This document shows, in pieces, positions 8,127-17,264 of a DNA stretch of 64,000 nucleotides. Position 1 is the stretch's first letter, and every line of letters begins with the position of its first letter. This DNA comes from Pseudomonas sp. RIT-PI-r (GTDB lineage Bacteria > Pseudomonadota > Gammaproteobacteria > Pseudomonadales > Pseudomonadaceae), in assembly GCF_001297015.1 (NCBI RefSeq), contig NZ_LIGE01000024.1, forward strand, positions 52,865-116,864, given 5' to 3'. The notes under the pieces are model-generated. The model was not told the DNA's origin. It worked only from the letters and a program-made list of their open reading frames with translations, and did not search any database. A program made the position numbers and the translations under genes.

Positions 8127-9746
8127 ATGAAGATTTCTCGACGATGGTTCATGGCAGGTCTGGCGCTGACTGGCGCTGCGGTGCCTGCGGCTTGGTTTGG
8201 GCATCGTGAATGGACGAAGCCGGATCCGACGATCACTCCGGGTGAAGCGTCTTTCGACGTCGCCGACCTCGCCGGACAACGCTTGGCCAGTGCCTTGCGG
8301 GGCGTCTGGGATATTCGCTTCGAAGGCCGTGACGCAGGCCTTGAAGGGCTTCCGGCCAAGGGCCTGCAAGTGTTCCTCGACATCGGCCAGAAAGGCCGTG
8401 GCGTCTGTGGTTTTCTTGATACCCCGGAGCGTTTGCGCTCCGGTGAAACACCTCGTTACCGAATTCTTGGCGATCTCGCCGGTGCCGACGCCGCGAAGTT
8501 GACCTGGCGGCTGATCGGTGCGCAAGGCCAGATCAACTATGAGCTGGAGATGATCCTCGACGAGGTCTGGGCCGATTTCGGCAACGCCGGCAAAGGCACC
8601 CTCAGCGGTAAAGCCTTGCGCCTGGATCGCCCTCTGGCCTTGCCCGCACAGGACAACGGCTTCGTAGCGGTCAAGCGACTGTTTCCCGAAGCGCGTGAAC
8701 GTACGCCACTGAATCCGACGCTGCTGGCCTGGCTGATTTCCCCCGAGCACCGGCTGTTCCACCAGTTGTGGCATGCGACGCGGGACAAGTGGCACACCTT
8801 GCCAGAGGACAAGCGCGAAGCCTTGCGCGGCATCGGCTGGCAACCGGGGCCGCGCGACAAGGAGCGCGATGCTCGTGGGCCGCGCAAGGACCGCAATGGT
8901 TCCGGCGTCGATTTCTTCTTTATGCACCGGCACATGCTCGGCACGGCGCGCTCGATGCAGGACCTGCCATCGTGGCAATACTTTCCGCTGCCACAGCCGG
9001 AATTGATCCGTGATCGCCCGGGTTTCGCCCGTTACTTCGACAATCATGACGGCACGGCGCTGCCGCCTCCGTGGCTGGCCGACGGTGATGATGAATACAG
9101 CAAGTGGGTCAGCGATCTCAAGACGGCCGAGACCTACGAAAGCAACTTCCAGGTCTGGGAGTCGCAATACCGTGATCCGGTGTACCTGGCTAGACTCACC
9201 CTCGGTCAGTTCGGTTCCGAGGTTGAATTGGGCCTGCACGACTGGCTGCACATGCGCTGGGCGTCTGTGCCGCGCGATCCGTCCAACGGTCAGCCCGTGC
9301 CTTTTGCGCGTGATCCTGCCGACTTCGCTGCACGTTGGTATGGCCCGGAAAATGACTTCCTTGGCGACCCGTTTTCATCCCACGTCAACCCGTCGTTCTG
9401 GCACTTCCATGGCTGGATCGATGATCGTATTGAAGACTGGTTTCGCGCTCACGAGCGTTTCCATCCGGGGGAGGTCACGCGCAAGGTGGTCAATGGTGTG
9501 CAGTGGTTTGCACCGGGACGCTGGAACGAAGTCGATGACCCCTGGCTGGGTCCGGTCACCCATGGTTGCAGCACCACGCCGGGGTTGCAGGCGGGCAAGA
9601 CCGTGGAGATGGACCCGGAAACCATGAAGCTGGCGCTGCGCATCACCTTCCTCAACGACGAGGAAAAACTCGCCGGGCTGTTCCGCCGCGTGCCGCAACG
9701 ACCGTGGTATGCGCGCAATCTGAAGGCCAAACAGACTCAGGCCTGA
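8127..9746 (+). CDS. pvdP: PvdP, Tat-exported tyrosinase forming the pyoverdine chromophore
   Basis: 539 residues. The N-terminus MKISRRWFMAGLALTGAA is a twin-arginine signal. The tyrosinase-type copper domain is in the C-terminal two thirds, with histidines in RLFHQLWHATRDKWH, FMHRHMLG and NPSFWHFHGWIDDRIEDW. PvdP oxidises the D-Tyr/Dab part of ferribactin in the periplasm to the dihydroquinoline chromophore. The start at 8127 has a good ribosome site (AGGTAGGG) and sits right for the PvdS promoter; in-frame starts at 8088 (TTG) and 8106 would put extra residues before the Tat motif. The gene is monocistronic and is followed by a palindromic repeat. Confidence 0.95.
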   Translation: MKISRRWFMAGLALTGAAVPAAWFGHREWTKPDPTITPGEASFDVADLAGQRLASALRGVWDIRFEGRDAGLEGLPAKGLQVFLDIGQKGRGVCGFLDTPERLRSGETPRYRILGDLAGADAAKLTWRLIGAQGQINYELEMILDEVWADFGNAGKGTLSGKALRLDRPLALPAQDNGFVAVKRLFPEARERTPLNPTLLAWLISPEHRLFHQLWHATRDKWHTLPEDKREALRGIGWQPGPRDKERDARGPRKDRNGSGVDFFFMHRHMLGTARSMQDLPSWQYFPLPQPELIRDRPGFARYFDNHDGTALPPPWLADGDDEYSKWVSDLKTAETYESNFQVWESQYRDPVYLARLTLGQFGSEVELGLHDWLHMRWASVPRDPSNGQPVPFARDPADFAARWYGPENDFLGDPFSSHVNPSFWHFHGWIDDRIEDWFRAHERFHPGEVTRKVVNGVQWFAPGRWNEVDDPWLGPVTHGCSTTPGLQAGKTVEMDPETMKLALRITFLNDEEKLAGLFRRVPQRPWYARNLKAKQTQA

Positions 9747-9762
9747 TTACCGCGTCAACTTC

Positions 9763-9847
9763 TTCGCGAGCAGGCTCGCTCCCACAGGTTGGCCGCATCC
9801 CACCAGTTGAAATGCGCTCTCTTGTGGGAGCGAGCCTGCTCGCGAAA
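9763..9847. repeat. Inverted intergenic palindromic repeat, family A (GGGAGCGAGCCTGCTCGCGA)
   Basis: Two inverted copies of the unit GTGGGAGCGAGCCTGCTCGCGAA in the gap between the convergent pvdP and opmQ genes, where it may serve as a two-way transcription end. Confidence 0.9.
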
Positions 9848-9868
9848 GCGCTTGGCCGGGCTGCGCGA

Positions 9869-11263
9869 TTACAGTGCCTGCCACCCGCCGCCCAAGGCCT
9901 TGTACAAGGCAATGCTCGCCTGCATTCGCGACAGCCGCAGTTGCACGTTCTGGTCCTGCGCCGCATACAGCGTGCGCTGGGTTTCCAATACGGTCAGCAA
10001 GTCCTCGGCGCCGGCCTGATAGCGGCTCTGGGCGATGTTGAAGGCGGTTTGCGCCTGGTTCAGCTCTTCGCTCTGCCACTGCCGTTGTTCATCGAGGCCG
10101 CGGATGCTGTTGAGGGCTTTTTCGACGTCGGCGAAACCGTTGATGATCGCGCCTCGATAGGTTTCCAGCAGCTCCTGCTGACGAGCCGTGGCTTTGTCGC
10201 GTTCGGCGCCCAAACGGCCATTGTTGAAGATCGGTGCGATCAGCCCGCCGGTGAGGTTATAGAACGGACTGCGCCACAGGTCACCCGCCTGATTGGCGCC
10301 GGAGCCGATGCTCGCGCTCAGGGTGATTTTTGGCAGCATCGCCGCGCGAGCCACGGTGACGTCCGCCTGGGCTGCCGCCAGTTGCGCCTCGGCGCGGGCA
10401 ATGTCCGGGCGGCGGGTCAGCAGTTCGCTGGGCAGGCCGGCAGCAATCTGCGGCCATTGCAATTGATCGAAGGACTCATGACCGGTCGGCAGGTCTTGCA
10501 CTGGACGCCCGAGCAGCGCCGCCAGCGCGATTCGCGCATCTTGGGCTTGTTGCCGGACGGTCGGCAGTTGGCGTTGTTGTGCGGCCACCAGGCTTTTCTG
10601 CTGGGCCAGCTCCAGCGCGGTGGCCGAGCCGGCGTTGTAGCGCGTCTGCACCAGTTGCAGAACGCTTTGCGCATTGGCCAGGTTCAGCTCGGCAATGCGA
10701 CTCTGCTCCTGCAGCGACAGCACCTGGGTGTAACTGTTGGCGACGCCGCTGAGCAAGGTCAATTCGACGGTGGCGCGATCGAACTCGCTGGCTTGCAGGC
10801 TGAACTGTGCACTGTCGCGCGATGCGCGCTTGCCGCCCCAGAAGTCGATTTCGTAACTGGCGTTGAGGCCGACATCGAAGTAGTCCACAGCCTTGTTGCT
10901 GCTGTCGGCATCCAGTTGACGGTAACCTTCGCCACGCAACAGCTTCTGCCGATTGGCGTTGCCGGTGCCTTGTATTTCCGGCAATTGCGAGCCACTGGCA
11001 ATGACGGTGGCAGCGCGCGCCTGACGCACGCGAGCGATGGCTGCGGCCAGATCATAACTGCCGACCTGAGCCTGTTCGATCAGTTGATTGAGCTGCGGGC
11101 TGGCGAAGCGCGTCCACCAGCGCAGGGTGTCGCGTTCGGCGCGGGTGTCGTGTGGCGATTGCCACGCAACAGGCGGGACAATGCCGCTGTCCGGACGTTG
11201 TGCGGAACTGCCGCAAGCGCTGAGTATCAGGCAGGCGGTCAACAGGCTGAGGCGCGGTTTCAT
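9869..11263 (-). CDS. opmQ: OpmQ, outer-membrane channel lipoprotein of the PvdRT-OpmQ efflux system
   Basis: 464 residues starting at MKPRLSLLTACLILSACGSS, a lipoprotein signal with lipobox LSAC. The body is a TolC/NodT-type outer-membrane factor with repeated long coiled helices; YEIDFWGGKRASRDSA and TRRPDIARAEAQL are typical of this family. It forms the outer channel of the tripartite pump that secretes new and recycled pyoverdine from the periplasm. It follows pvdT by 7 bases. A longer open frame to 11365 exists but would bury the signal peptide. Confidence 0.93.
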   Translation of the reverse strand: MKPRLSLLTACLILSACGSSAQRPDSGIVPPVAWQSPHDTRAERDTLRWWTRFASPQLNQLIEQAQVGSYDLAAAIARVRQARAATVIASGSQLPEIQGTGNANRQKLLRGEGYRQLDADSSNKAVDYFDVGLNASYEIDFWGGKRASRDSAQFSLQASEFDRATVELTLLSGVANSYTQVLSLQEQSRIAELNLANAQSVLQLVQTRYNAGSATALELAQQKSLVAAQQRQLPTVRQQAQDARIALAALLGRPVQDLPTGHESFDQLQWPQIAAGLPSELLTRRPDIARAEAQLAAAQADVTVARAAMLPKITLSASIGSGANQAGDLWRSPFYNLTGGLIAPIFNNGRLGAERDKATARQQELLETYRGAIINGFADVEKALNSIRGLDEQRQWQSEELNQAQTAFNIAQSRYQAGAEDLLTVLETQRTLYAAQDQNVQLRLSRMQASIALYKALGGGWQAL

Positions 11264-11270
11264 AGAGCGA

Positions 11271-13244
11271 TCATTCACTGGTAAGGGCCGTGACCGGGTC
11301 GAGTCGGGCAGCTTTGCGGGCCGGCATGAAGCCGAAGACAACACCGGTGACCAGGGCGCAACCAAAAGCGCCGAGTACCGCCATCAACGAGAACGCTACC
11401 GCGACCTCACTGAGAATCAGCACGCCGCCAATGATCAGCGCCAGGGCGATGCCGGCGATGCCGCCGACCACCGAGAGCATCACCGCTTCAGTGAGAAACT
11501 GGCGCAGGATGTCGCGCTGACGGGCGCCGGTGGCCATGCGGATACCGATCTCGCGGGTGCGTTCGCGGACGGTCATGAGCATGATGTTCATCACGCCGAT
11601 GCCGCCGACCAGCAACGAGATCGCCGCAATCGAGCCGAGCATCAGCGACAGGGTGTTTTGTGTGCGCGCTTCGGCCTGGATCATCGCGGCGTTGTTGGTC
11701 AGTTCGAAATCCTTTTTGCCGTTGTGCAGGTTCAACATCAATTGTTCGATGGCATGTTCGGTGTCCTTGACCTTGCGTGCGTCGGCGGCAGCGATGGCCA
11801 CGTACTCGGGATTGCGCGTGCCGAACAGCCTGACGCTGGCAGCGGAGTAGGGCACGGCGATGCGGTTGTCGCTGTCGGAGTCGCCGGAGCTGGCACCTTT
11901 TTCCGCGAGCACCCCGACCACCTGAAACGGTACGTTCTCGATCAGGATGTACTGGCCGATCGGATTGGGTATGTCCTTGAGGAGTTTGGTCCGCACCTTG
12001 TGCCCGATCACCGCAACGGCGGCTGCGTTCTGTTCGTCGGCCTCAGTGAAGTAACTGCCCTGTACCACCGGCCAGTTGAAGATCGCCGGGAAATTGGTGT
12101 CATTGCCGCCGACGTAACTGAGGTGATCGGCATTGCCGAAGCGCACGCCGGCTTCGGCGCCATTGACCGGCATGATCCGCTGCACTTGCGGCAGGCTCGC
12201 CAGAGCGTGCACATCGTCGAGGGTGATGATGCCCGGTGGCGTTCGCGGGTTGGGCGCCGAGCCGCTGAGATAAATGATGTTCGAGCCGAACGCGCCCATT
12301 TGCGCCATGACCTGACGCTTGCTGCCCTCGCCGACGGCGAGCATCACCACCACCGAGGCGACGCCGATGATGATGCCGAGCAGGGTCAGCGCGGTGCGGA
12401 AGCGGTTGATCCACATCACTCGCCAAGCGGCGTGCAGGGCATCGACCAGTTCACCTTTCCAGGCGCCGGTAGCTTCGGCGCCTTCGCTCAAGCGCTTGCG
12501 CAGATCCACCGCTTGCAGGGCGCCGGGATTGGCACTGTGCTGGGCGTCGGGGTTGTTTCTGGCGCTATCGCTGATGATCAAGCCATCGCTGATTTCGATA
12601 ATGCGCTTGGCCCGCGCCGCCACTTCGCGGTCGTGGGTGATGAGAATGACCACGTGGCCCTGGCTCGCCAGTTCATCGAGCAGCGCCATGACTTCTTTGC
12701 CGCTGTGGCTGTCGAGGGCGCCGGTCGGTTCGTCGGCCAGAATGATGTGACCGCCATTCATCAGTGCGCGAGCAATCGACACGCGTTGTTGCTGGCCGCC
12801 GGACAGCTGATGGGGGCGGTTGCCGGTGCGCGCGGCCAGGCCGAGACGGTCGAGCAGGGCGGCGGCGCGCGCATGGCGTTCGGCGGCGGGTGTGCCGGCG
12901 TAGATGGCCGGCATCTCGACGTTCTCCTGGGCCGAGCCGGACGGAATCAGGTGATAGCCCTGGAACACGAAACCGAAGGCTTCGCGCCGCAGCCAGGCCA
13001 GTTCATCGCTGTCGAGGCCGGCGACGTTTTCCCCGGCGAAGCGGTATTCGCCGGACGTCGGCCGGTCGAGGCAGCCGAGAATGTTCATCAGTGTCGATTT
13101 ACCGGAACCGGACGCGCCGACAATCGCCACGAACTCGCCGGCGTGAATCGACAGGTCGATGCCGCGCAACACGTGAACTTCGGGAGCGTCACCGCCGCCG
13201 TAGGATTTGCGGATGTCCTGCAGGTCGATCAGAGGCGTTTGCAT
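11271..13244 (-). CDS. pvdT: PvdT, MacB-type ABC transporter of pyoverdine efflux
   Basis: 657 residues. The N-terminal ATPase (about 1-230) has Walker [10 protein letters not shown], signature [10 protein letters not shown] and Walker [15 protein letters not shown] linker leads to a MacB-type inner-membrane part with a first TM near 290, a large periplasmic domain and three TMs at the C-terminal end (FtsX domain). With the adaptor PvdR and channel OpmQ it moves periplasmic pyoverdine out of the cell. It abuts pvdR with no gap, so the two are probably translationally coupled. Confidence 0.94.
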   Translation of the reverse strand: MQTPLIDLQDIRKSYGGGDAPEVHVLRGIDLSIHAGEFVAIVGASGSGKSTLMNILGCLDRPTSGEYRFAGENVAGLDSDELAWLRREAFGFVFQGYHLIPSGSAQENVEMPAIYAGTPAAERHARAAALLDRLGLAARTGNRPHQLSGGQQQRVSIARALMNGGHIILADEPTGALDSHSGKEVMALLDELASQGHVVILITHDREVAARAKRIIEISDGLIISDSARNNPDAQHSANPGALQAVDLRKRLSEGAEATGAWKGELVDALHAAWRVMWINRFRTALTLLGIIIGVASVVVMLAVGEGSKRQVMAQMGAFGSNIIYLSGSAPNPRTPPGIITLDDVHALASLPQVQRIMPVNGAEAGVRFGNADHLSYVGGNDTNFPAIFNWPVVQGSYFTEADEQNAAAVAVIGHKVRTKLLKDIPNPIGQYILIENVPFQVVGVLAEKGASSGDSDSDNRIAVPYSAASVRLFGTRNPEYVAIAAADARKVKDTEHAIEQLMLNLHNGKKDFELTNNAAMIQAEARTQNTLSLMLGSIAAISLLVGGIGVMNIMLMTVRERTREIGIRMATGARQRDILRQFLTEAVMLSVVGGIAGIALALIIGGVLILSEVAVAFSLMAVLGAFGCALVTGVVFGFMPARKAARLDPVTALTSE

Positions 13245-14417
13245 TCAACCTCCGCTGCCGTCGGCCGGGCCGATCAGCAAGTGATCGCCTTCGTTCAAGC
13301 CCTCGATAATCTGCACTTTGAGACGGTCGCTGATGCCGGTGCGTACTTCGCGGGACTGAATCTGGCCATTGGCGGCGATGACCTGCGCGGTCTGCCGATT
13401 GGCCACCGCGCTGCCTTGCAGGGCAGCGACCGGTGCCGTGAGAACGTTTTTTGCCTGGTCGGCAACGAAGAACACTTGCGTGGTCATCTCTGCCATCAAG
13501 GCGTTGTCGGCGTTATCGACGTCCAGCAGCACGGTGTACAGCACCACGCGCGCGCTGCCGCTTTTACTCGAACTGGCCGGGCTGCCGCCGCCCTGACTGG
13601 TTTGATCCAGCGGTTTGGGGGGCACCGGCAGAATTTGTCGTACGGTGCTGCTCCAGCGCCGATTACCACCGCTGAGCGTGGTGAAGTACGCGGTCATGCC
13701 CGGTTTGACATGGCCGATGTCCGCCTCGGAGACCTCAGCCCAGACCGTCATTGGCGACAGTTTGGCGATACGCAGAATCAGCGGCGTCTGTTGCTGGGCA
13801 TTGAGGGTCTGGCCTTCGCGGGCATCGAGTGCAACCACCGTGCCTTCCATCGGCGCATAGATGCGCGTGTAACCGAGTTCGGCCTGGTCACTGCGCAGAC
13901 TGGCCTCGGCCTGACGGATCTGCGCACGGAACATATCGATCCGCGCCTGGGTGGCCTTGAGTTCGGCGCGCGCGGTCTGCACGTCTTCTTCGCGGGTGGC
14001 GCCACCGGCCGCGAGGTTCTGCTGGCGTTGGTACTTCTGTCGCGCCAATTCGTGCTGCGACTGTTGTTCTTGCAACTGCGCCTTGAGGTTCTCGATGGAG
14101 AACTGGCTGGCGTCGAGTTTGGCCTTTTGCGTCGATGGATCGATCTCGACCAGCAATTGTCCTTGCTTGACCACGTCGCCGACTTCCACGTGGATTTTGC
14201 GGATCTGCCCGGAAGCCTGCGCACCGACATCCACGTAGCGCCGTGGCTGCAACGTGCCCAGCGCGGTGACGCTGCTTTCAATGTCGCCGCGACTGACTTG
14301 CACGGTGGCGAACTTGTCCCGGCCAGGGGGCAATATCTGCCAGGCGGCTACGGCGACAACGGGAATCAGACAAAGGGCTACGAGCAGGGCGCGTCGGGCG
14401 GGGCGGGGACGTTTCAT
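13245..14417 (-). CDS. pvdR: PvdR, periplasmic adaptor (MacA type) of pyoverdine efflux
   Basis: 390 residues. An N-terminal anchor (ALLVALCLIPVVAVAAW) is followed by a membrane-fusion-protein body: a lipoyl-type half (GDVVKQGQLLVEID), a long coiled hairpin at about 95-190 and a beta-barrel with AREGQTLNAQQQTPLI. It links the inner-membrane PvdT to OpmQ. It is first of the pvdR-pvdT-opmQ unit. A PvdS box lies 109 bases upstream of its start, so exporter and biosynthesis genes share the sigma factor. Confidence 0.94.
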   Translation of the reverse strand: MKRPRPARRALLVALCLIPVVAVAAWQILPPGRDKFATVQVSRGDIESSVTALGTLQPRRYVDVGAQASGQIRKIHVEVGDVVKQGQLLVEIDPSTQKAKLDASQFSIENLKAQLQEQQSQHELARQKYQRQQNLAAGGATREEDVQTARAELKATQARIDMFRAQIRQAEASLRSDQAELGYTRIYAPMEGTVVALDAREGQTLNAQQQTPLILRIAKLSPMTVWAEVSEADIGHVKPGMTAYFTTLSGGNRRWSSTVRQILPVPPKPLDQTSQGGGSPASSSKSGSARVVLYTVLLDVDNADNALMAEMTTQVFFVADQAKNVLTAPVAALQGSAVANRQTAQVIAANGQIQSREVRTGISDRLKVQIIEGLNEGDHLLIGPADGSGG

Positions 14418-14525
14418 GCAGGGTTCCGGCCAGTGGAAATCGACCCGTCATCCAGCCGGCACCACACACGGGCCAAGACCGAACGCTGGCGCAGGAGGCG
14501 ACAGATACGGGGAACTGTTTTTTAA

Positions 14526-14549
14526 ACGAGGGACGCGTTGGGTAATTTA
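14526..14549 (-). promoter_or_regulatory. PvdS-dependent promoter (IS box) of pvdR-pvdT-opmQ
   Basis: On the minus strand TAAAT, 16 bases, CGT. It lies in the 319-base gap between the divergent pvdR and fpvI genes and points at pvdR. Confidence 0.75.
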
Positions 14550-14620
14550 AGTGCTGAAAAACGCGGTAACAGGTATAGAAGCTAACAATTTGTCGGGCAA
14601 ATCGAAACAGCGCTTTAAAT

Positions 14621-14639
14621 CTATATGAGAATTACTATA
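14621..14639 (+). promoter_or_regulatory. Candidate Fur box upstream of fpvI
   Basis: By my alignment 11 of 19 positions match the consensus GATAATGATAATCATTATC, including the core TGAGAATTACTAT. It lies about 100 bases before the fpvI start and overlaps TATAAA, a plausible -10 element. Fur control of fpvI is known in P. aeruginosa; the site itself is inferred. Confidence 0.45.
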
Positions 14640-14736
14640 AATTACGCATCTGAAATTGCCAGCATCGTGCCACTGTCGTTTTGACGGTGGCGGGTGTGGC
14701 TCAAGGATCGAAACCGCACTGCTGCGGCCGGGAGTC

Positions 14737-15219
14737 ATGTTGGAAAACTACTATCGCGAGCTGGTGTGTTTCCTGAACGCCAAGCTGGGCAACCGCCAGG
14801 TTGCCGAGGATGTGGTGCATGACGCCTATTTACGCGTACTCGAGCGCTCCAGCGACACGCCGATCGAGCAGCCCCGGGCGTTTCTTTATCGAACGGCATT
14901 GAATCTGGTCATCGACGACCATCGTCGCAATGCCTCGCGCCAGGTCGAATCGCTGGAAGTGCTCGACAACGAAGAGCGCTATTTCAGCCCGTCGCCCCAT
15001 GGCACCCTCGATCACGGTCAACGCCTGGAGATGCTCCAGCGCGCGCTGGCCGAATTATCGCCGCTGTGCCGCGAAAGCTTTCTGCTGCGCAAGATCGAAG
15101 GCCTGTCCCACAACGAAATCGCCGCAAGCCTGGGCATTTCCAAAGCGCTGGTGGAAAAGCACATCGTCAATGCCATGAAACATTGCCGGGTGCGCATCAA
15201 ACAATGGGACGCCCATTGA
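14737..15219 (+). CDS. fpvI: FpvI-like ECF sigma factor (iron-starvation sigma)
   Basis: 160 residues from MLENYYRELVCFLN. Region 2 is visible as NRQVAEDVVHDAYLRVLE and region 4 as LSPLCRESFLLRKIEGLSHNEIAASLGISKALVEKHIV, the ECF arrangement of the FecI/FpvI group. Such factors direct transcription of a ferri-siderophore receptor gene once the receptor is occupied. The call fpvI rests on its place between pvdR and pvdA, as in P. aeruginosa; unlike there, no fpvR anti-sigma gene follows. A TTG at 14656 opens the same frame further upstream but the added residues look non-coding. Confidence 0.85.
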   Translation: MLENYYRELVCFLNAKLGNRQVAEDVVHDAYLRVLERSSDTPIEQPRAFLYRTALNLVIDDHRRNASRQVESLEVLDNEERYFSPSPHGTLDHGQRLEMLQRALAELSPLCRESFLLRKIEGLSHNEIAASLGISKALVEKHIVNAMKHCRVRIKQWDAH

Positions 15220-15230
15220 TCCCTCCTCAG

Positions 15231-15254
15231 TAAATTTCTTTTCACCGTCCTCGT
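15231..15254 (+). promoter_or_regulatory. PvdS-dependent promoter (IS box) of pvdA
   Basis: TAAAT, 16 bases, CGT on the plus strand, starting 12 bases after the fpvI stop and about 100 bases before the pvdA start. pvdA therefore has its own PvdS promoter although it follows fpvI directly. Confidence 0.83.
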
Positions 15255-15351
15255 TCCTACTCAACAGACGATCTGCTGTCCTGCTCCGGGCCGGTCAGGT
15301 CACCCAGGCTTTATCCCCACGGTTGAGGGGTTCATCCAGAGGACACTGGAA

Positions 15352-16686
15352 ATGACACAGGCAATTGCATCGCCCATCGTTCACGACCTGATCGGCGTCG
15401 GTTTCGGCCCTTCGAACCTGGCGCTGGCCATCGCTCTGCAAGAGCGCGGCCCGATCCAGGGTGAGCTGGATGTGCTGTTCCTCGACAAGCAGGCCAACTA
15501 CAGCTGGCACGGCAATACCCTGTCGACGCAAAGCGAGTTGCAGATTTCCTTCCTCAAGGATCTGGTGACCCTGCGTAATCCGACCAGCCCGTATTCGTTC
15601 GTCAATTACCTCAAGTACCACGGGCGTCTGGTCGACTTCATCAACCTCGGCACCTTTTACCCATGCCGCATGGAGTACAACGATTACCTGCGCTGGGTCG
15701 CCGGGCAGTTCACCGAGCAGAGCCGTTACGGCGAAGAAGTGCTGACCATCGAGCCGGTGCTGCACAACCATCAGGTTGAAGCATTGCGGGTTATTTCCCG
15801 TGGCAGCGACGGCCTGCAACATGTGCGCACGACCCGCTCGGTGGTGGTCAGCGCCGGCGGCACGCCGCGTATTCCCGAGGCGTTCAAGGCGCTGAAGGGC
15901 GACACTCGCGTGTTCCACCACTCGCAGTATCTGTCGCAGATGGCCAAGCAGCCGTGCGTGAACAACCAGCCGATGAGCATTGCGATCATCGGTGGTGGGC
16001 AGAGCGCGGCCGAAGCCTTTATCGATCTGAACGATTCGTTCCCGTCGGTGCAGGTCGACATGATCCTGCGCGGCTCGGCGTTGAAGCCTGCGGACGACAG
16101 CCCGTTCGTCAACGAAGTGTTCTCGCCGGAATTCACCGACCTGGTGTTCCAGCAGAACAGCGCCGAGCGTGAGCGCTTGGTCAACGAGTACCACAACACC
16201 AACTATTCGGTGGTCGACATCGACCTGATCGAGCGCATCTACGGCATCTTCTATCGTCAGAAGGTTTCCGGGATTGCCCGTCACGCGTTCCGCACGCTGA
16301 CCACCGTCGAGAGCGCTACCGCTACCGAAAACGGTATCGCGTTGGCCGTGCGCAACAACGCCACCGGCGAAGTCACCGTGCGCAATTACGACGCTGTGGT
16401 TCTGGCCACCGGCTACGAGCGGCAGATGCACCGCAAACTGCTGGCACCGCTGGAAGAGTACCTGGGCGACTTCGAGGTTGATCGCAACTACAAACTGATC
16501 ACCGACGAGCGCTGCAAGGCCGGCATCTACATGCAGGGCTTCTGCCAGGCCAGCCATGGTCTGAGCGACACGTTGCTGTCGGTGTTGCCGATCCGCGCGG
16601 ACGAGATTGCCGGTTCTTTGTATGAGCATGGCAAGCATCGTGGGCATCGTTCGATGGCGGATCTGCTGTTGGCGACGGCCAGCTGA
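15352..16686 (+). CDS. pvdA: PvdA, L-ornithine N5-monooxygenase
   Basis: 444 residues, the usual length. It shows the FAD-binding GVGFGPSNLALA near the N-terminus, the NADPH-binding IIGGGQSAAEAF in the middle and the ATGYERQMH motif of N-hydroxylating monooxygenases. The enzyme makes N5-hydroxyornithine from ornithine, O2 and NADPH in the cytoplasm; that residue supplies hydroxamate iron ligands. The ATG has a good ribosome site (AGAGGAC). It has its own PvdS box and is followed by a palindromic repeat. Confidence 0.97.
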   Translation: MTQAIASPIVHDLIGVGFGPSNLALAIALQERGPIQGELDVLFLDKQANYSWHGNTLSTQSELQISFLKDLVTLRNPTSPYSFVNYLKYHGRLVDFINLGTFYPCRMEYNDYLRWVAGQFTEQSRYGEEVLTIEPVLHNHQVEALRVISRGSDGLQHVRTTRSVVVSAGGTPRIPEAFKALKGDTRVFHHSQYLSQMAKQPCVNNQPMSIAIIGGGQSAAEAFIDLNDSFPSVQVDMILRGSALKPADDSPFVNEVFSPEFTDLVFQQNSAERERLVNEYHNTNYSVVDIDLIERIYGIFYRQKVSGIARHAFRTLTTVESATATENGIALAVRNNATGEVTVRNYDAVVLATGYERQMHRKLLAPLEEYLGDFEVDRNYKLITDERCKAGIYMQGFCQASHGLSDTLLSVLPIRADEIAGSLYEHGKHRGHRSMADLLLATAS

Positions 16687-16705
16687 ATCTGCTGCGCCTG
16701 AACCA

Positions 16706-16817
16706 GATCGTTCCCACGCTCTGCGTGGGAATGCCTCTACGGACGCTCCGCGTTCGGCCTTCGATAGGGACGCGGAGCGTCCTGGGCTGCATTCCCACGC
16801 AGAGCGTGGGAACGATC
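16706..16817. repeat. Long intergenic palindrome, family C (GATCGTTCCCACGCTCTGCG)
   Basis: Outer arms GATCGTTCCCACGC and its complement enclose inner inverted arms GACGCTCCGCG and CGCGGAGCGTCC, giving nested stems of about 112 bases. A near copy lies at 58200-58311. It closes the pvdA unit. Confidence 0.9.
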
Positions 16818-17264
16818 ATCCTGAACCCTTCCTGAACATCCCCCACATTCCCCGACACACGGCCTTTTGCGGGTTTACTCTCCAATCATCGGGGCGTAAG
16901 CTTCGCGCGTTTTCATCAATAGCGGAGACCCACAGTGGGTACTTGTTCGAGTGACAGTTGTCGGCCGGTCTCGGTAACCGGCAGATTCTCGGCAAGATAA
17001 CGCGCAGCCTTTCTCTGCCGTTGTCTCGCCGTAAAGCGAGCAGCGGCATCCCGTGCATGACCCGTCCTGGGCCATGTCTGGACGTTCCTTCTCATCGACG
17101 CTGAACAGAGCGTGATTGCGACTTTATTGTCGTGATCGCAGCCCTATCGACACGCCTGTCTTTTCTGACCGGCGCGCCAGGCCTTGCCGTGCCGGTTTTT
17201 CCGGCGCACGAGGCGCGGCCGTACCTGCTTGACGGTTTCCCGGCTGACCATAGGGGCAACAGCC
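16818..17264 (+). promoter_or_regulatory. Long structured leader upstream of mgtA
   Basis: No convincing full-length gene lies in these 447 bases. Several hairpins do: 16928-16940 (ACCCAC/GTGGGT), 16964-16982 (GCCGGT/ACCGGC), a 33-base hairpin at 17016-17048 (TGCCG..CTCGC/GCGAG..CGGCA with one bulge) and GCCGG-TTTTT-CCGGC near 17190. At 17057-17104 a 15-codon frame reads MTRPGPCLDVPSHRR, with three prolines; its ribosome site is weak. Enterobacterial mgtA is controlled by a Mg-sensing leader with a Pro-containing leader peptide, so a similar role is possible here. I could not recognise the M-box core, so any riboswitch function is inference. Confidence 0.45.

Noticed and set aside
11088..14525. 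Open frame of 1145 codons on the plus strand opposite opmQ-pvdT-pvdR
   Set aside because: It runs through three well-recognised minus-strand genes with strong motifs; its product shows no domain. Shadow frame.
14656..15219. Longer fpvI product from the TTG at 14656
   Set aside because: The 27 extra residues are Cys-rich with no resemblance to ECF factors, and the ATG at 14737 begins where the family begins.
16818..17264. Classical M-box (ykoK) riboswitch before mgtA
   Set aside because: The conserved core of that element could not be found by eye; only general hairpins are visible, so I call it a structured leader only.
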